Assembly (NCBI GenBank): GCA_030272585.1
Contig: BSYQ01000011.1
Coordinates: 868,001 to 932,000 of the forward strand
DNA from: Bryopsis sp. KO-2023
Taxonomy: Eukaryota > Chlorophyta > Ulvophyceae > Bryopsidales > Bryopsidaceae
Reading direction: 5' to 3'
DNA length: 64,000 bases
How positions within the stretch are numbered: position 1 is the stretch's first letter; every line of letters begins with the position of its first letter. The notes under the pieces were generated by a model, which saw only the letters and a program-made list of their open reading frames with translations, was not told the DNA's origin and ran no database searches. Both the position numbers and the translations under genes were made by a program. Of this stretch, positions 60,831-64,000 are shown piece by piece.

Positions 60831-61687
60831 GTTTCAAACACCCCTGGCATTTTTTGGGGGGGTAGTTTTTGAGAAAGAACAAATGGATCTGGTATTCTAT
60901 TATCAGCATTTTTGGAGAGAGTTTCCCTGTCCATAGTTTTTTATGTTCTTTTTTTTGGGGGGGAGTGCAGGCGTGTGTCTAGTCTAATGAATGTGGAAAA
61001 CCAGGTGTCGCTGGCTTGGTTCATTTTTTGTAAGAGAACTTCAAGTTGCCGTTTGAGTGTTTGGGCCTCTCTACTGCTTTTGTGTGTTTGCAGAGACAAT
61101 CTGCAGATTAAATAGTCTCGATAACTGCAGCTAGGCCAGATTAGGTCAGAATTCGACCCTGAGTAAACAATGCCATTTGAATATTTTGCTTCACTATGTT
61201 TTATAAATATTTTATCTCTTCAGTTACATAAGATAGTGATGACAAGACTCTGTCCCTGTTGTTGTTTCATGGCAATACAAATCAGCTGGAGTATTCTTCA
61301 ACCAAAAGAAAATGAATCTAAGAAACGGAGCCTCCAATCTGCTTGGAGAGTGACGGTCAACAGTGAACTTTCTCAAGGCAAAAACATGAAAACATAAAAT
61401 CGAGAAAGAAAAAAAAGCCAGCAGGGAACATCAACTGCCCCCACCCCACCCCACCCTCAATATTTAAAAGAAAGATCTATAAAAAAAAGGAAAGTGTTTA
61501 TTTTGTTGAGACATGCAATCAAACTCACTCCTGTTTCCCTATTGTTGTTTTTGTTTTTTGTCATTCAGACCCTGCAGACAATAATGGAGATATCCATATC
61601 CCCCACTCTTAAGCACCCTCCAAGAAAAAGTATTGGCAGAATTTTTTTTGAAAGAAAAAAGAAAAAAAAGCATGATATACATTTTGT
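60831..61687. other. Convergent spacer between the TPR and homeobox genes
   Basis: No gene is seen; presumably two 3' UTRs. Confidence 0.4.
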
Positions 61688-63694
61688 TCATTCCCACATT
61701 CCTGGCCTTCTAACTGTGTTCACCCCACCACCCCCAGGGAAGGCCACAGACTCGCTTTCCTCCTGCACATAGCAACAATCACTGTTAATCACTTTTTTTA
61801 TTACAGACTTGGGCTCTAATATGGCTTAGAATCGCAACTTCACATCGTCCCTTGTTCATGACCTTATTTCCCCAAATAGTTATTTGTTTATTTATTTGAA
61901 AAACAAAAAAAGCAGAAGGGAAGGGAAAAGGGGCCAAAACATGATTAGAGAAATGCAAGAGCTGGCAAAAGAAAATCAGACAGCACCGATAAAGAGCTGC
62001 GGGTGATTTTCCCCACAGTCTCACTTATCCATTTTTATCTTCTTCTCCATTTTTTTTTTCGTGTGTTACCATTTTTCACAAGCAAACGGTTGAGTTTGAC
62101 ATGCATAAAAGCGTCAGAAAAAGAAAAAGGAAAGCGTGAAACGATGCATAAATACATCGATAAGTTTACCATCTCTTTTCCCAGCTCCTGTATCATCGGC
62201 CGCCAGGTACGCACTCTAGCATTGATAAACCAATTGGATACCTGTGAAAACAGAAAACACCATATTTTCAAAAACTAAAATGAATGATACTTGCTGCACA
62301 GGACCTTCCAGAATACACAAATAATAATTTAAAAAAAAAGCCCAGCTAAAAAACTTGAAAGGAATGGATGAATGTCTAACAGCACCATTACTTTTTTCCT
62401 CTCCTAGACTCAACTCAAGCGCCCAACCTGTGTTCTGGAAAGCCCGGTGGCTTCTGAAAGCATGTCTTTCTCCTGGTCAGTGGGGTAGGGTTTGTCGAAA
62501 TGCTGAAGCAACCACTCCCGGAGTACTTGGCATTTGTTGCCCTCCATCTGCTTTGCAAGCGCTTTCCAATACTCCGGAGATCTAGCCAGAAGCCCCCCCC
62601 CCAAAAAAAAAGAAAAATATGTTTCAAAACTTCACACACGAGGGTTCAGAAAATCGAAAAAAAAAAAAAAGTTTCCGTTTCAAGGCCGTCAGGATCGACT
62701 CAAAAATACAAATTAATCACAAAAAAATATCATACTTATAAGTGACCCCCGCAAAAGACAGTATAAGATTTTTTTTGAAACACCTCCACATTGACAGTTA
62801 TGAAAATGCTGGTTCTGTTTCTGAAGAATGTTTCAGTAATTTAGCAAACCTTGGGGAAAGCGGCCTGGCTTGAGGCACTTCTCCAGTGGGCTCTGCAACA
62901 GGGCGCTTCAACAGATCCTCGATAACCAAAACCATCAACTTCATCCTATAAACCAAAAAAAAAAGACACAAGAGTGATTTCGATGCAATAGGAAGGTTTC
63001 TTTTCGACGATATAAATAGGCCATTCGAAATCTAAGCACCCCCAAAACTCTTCAGACTCCCAAAACCTTATGATTTCCACCTGGCGACACTTTTTTTCTT
63101 TCAAACTTTCACTGCAGCATGTTAGACCCCATCCACTGTGCAAAAGAGTGACTGTAAAGACGATAAAATCAAGCGCAATCCGAATGCAAAGGCGAAAAGG
63201 TAAGAATAAACATGAGATTTGCTTACCTGTGTTGGAGTTGCATGGGCAGCCCGACAGGGGGTGCTTTGACACCCCCGAACCCCACAACCTGCAGGCTTTC
63301 CTCATTGATACTCTGAAGGGTTGGCAAACTGCTGCCCCACCACTTCTCCATATTCTGAAGCAGCAGCTGGAACTGCTGTTTCTGAAGCAACCCCAAGCAA
63401 AAGAAAAGAAAACCACGTGTCAATTTGCGCTGGGAATTCAGCAACACAAAAGGACAGAAGCAGGAGTTTGTTTGCGAGCTTGTTTCGTTTTCAAAATCGA
63501 TAGTGGTGGCCTTGGACAGAAAACAGCCATTGTATTTCAAAGGATTGAGTACCTGTTGTGATGTGAGACTGGTGGGGGCCCTGATATCATTCATGAAGCT
63601 CTGCAGTTCTTGATCTGTTGGAATTGGATGCTTAGGCTCCAACTCGTTCCGGAAGCAATGTGTCATTAGGGATTCACGGACAGGCACAAAATGC
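61688..63694 (-). CDS. TALE homeodomain transcription factor, BELL-like, 5' end unresolved
   Basis: Exons on the minus strand: 63694-63553, 63381-63227, 62945-62850, 62581-62428, 62241-62170 and 61762-61688, phase-consistent. The homeodomain spans the junction of the fourth and fifth of these: helix 1-2 region [20 protein letters not shown], with the three-residue TALE insertion around PYP, then [15 protein letters not shown], and the recognition helix [29 protein letters not shown] is typical of the BELL group, which in plants and green algae pairs with KNOX partners to control the diploid programme. Upstream exons encode helices of unknown class ([18 protein letters not shown]). The 63694 exon starts in phase 2, so at least one more 5' exon exists; a candidate at 63987-63912 (REQISELYTPDWLNTPRLL) does not join in phase. 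The last exon is tentative. Confidence 0.85.
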
Positions 63695-64000
63695 CTGATG
63701 AAGATGCAAAAAAACACAATCCTTTTTCTCAAATCGAGGTTAAAAAGAAAGAAACGATACAAAGTCAAAAATTATACTGAAACCGGTTCCTGCAGATTTT
63801 CTGCCTTGCGTGTTTATTGTGTATTTCTTCGTTTCATTGGACCGTGCTTGACCTTGCAAAATTTCAGAAGGATACTAAGTGTGATGTCACACTACACAGT
63901 GTGACATTCACCCTCATTGAACTTAACAGTCTCGGAGTGTTCAACCAATCAGGTGTATAGAGTTCTGATATCTGCTCACGTAGACGCCTGCAAGTCCTTG

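Overview
The window is nuclear DNA of a eukaryote, most likely a green alga or another photosynthetic eukaryote. Nearly every gene is split by T-rich GT-AG introns. One protein is a BELL-type TALE homeodomain factor, the complex I B22 subunit and the 2OG oxygenase look plant-like, and there is a RAP/helical-repeat organellar-type protein plus a long protein with a plastid-type N-terminus. The species cannot be fixed from sequence alone. All exon models were built by hand from splice signals, phase continuity and protein family fit; no transcript data were available.

Layout: 0-3.8 kb, (+) multi-exon polytopic membrane protein resembling STRA6/RBP-receptor proteins. 6.75-8.45 kb, (-) BTB/POZ protein. 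9.45-10.56 kb, (+) intronless F-box/WD40 gene. 12.65-16.30 kb, (-) 8-exon choline-phosphate cytidylyltransferase. 16.70-17.77 kb, (+) second intronless F-box/WD40 gene. 18.30-20.01 kb (-) and 20.45-22.16 kb (+), two head-to-head SPFH/band-7 genes. 23.19-26.58 kb, (+) prohibitin-2. 26.98-27.85 kb, a TA-flanked terminal-inverted-repeat element. 28.19-29.95 kb and 30.94-31.80 kb, (-) unrecognised genes. 34.05-34.48 kb, (-) small basic protein. 35.03-43.55 kb, a Ty3/gypsy LTR retrotransposon with identical LTRs and two nested DNA elements. 44.13-46.70 kb, (-) 2OG-Fe(II) oxygenase. 47.35-49.16 kb, (-) NDUFB9/B22 LYR subunit of complex I. 50.72-53.22 kb, (-) RAP-domain protein. 53.67-60.83 kb, (+) 14-exon coiled-coil/TPR protein. 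61.69 kb to about 63.7 kb or beyond, (-) TALE homeobox gene whose 5' end is not resolved.

How the genes relate: several products point to mitochondria or plastids (prohibitin-2, B22, the RAP protein, the TPR protein). Three SPFH-fold genes lie within 8.3 kb. Three divergent pairs share short 5' spacers of about 0.4-0.46 kb (cytidylyltransferase/F-box, SPFH/SPFH, RAP/TPR), suggesting bidirectional promoters. The cytidylyltransferase makes CDP-choline for phosphatidylcholine synthesis.

The most unusual features are a set of long perfect palindromes of unrelated sequence between 21 and 41 kb, and the stack of nested transposons, including a 314-bp hAT-like insertion with an 8-bp target duplication inside the retrotransposon pol gene.
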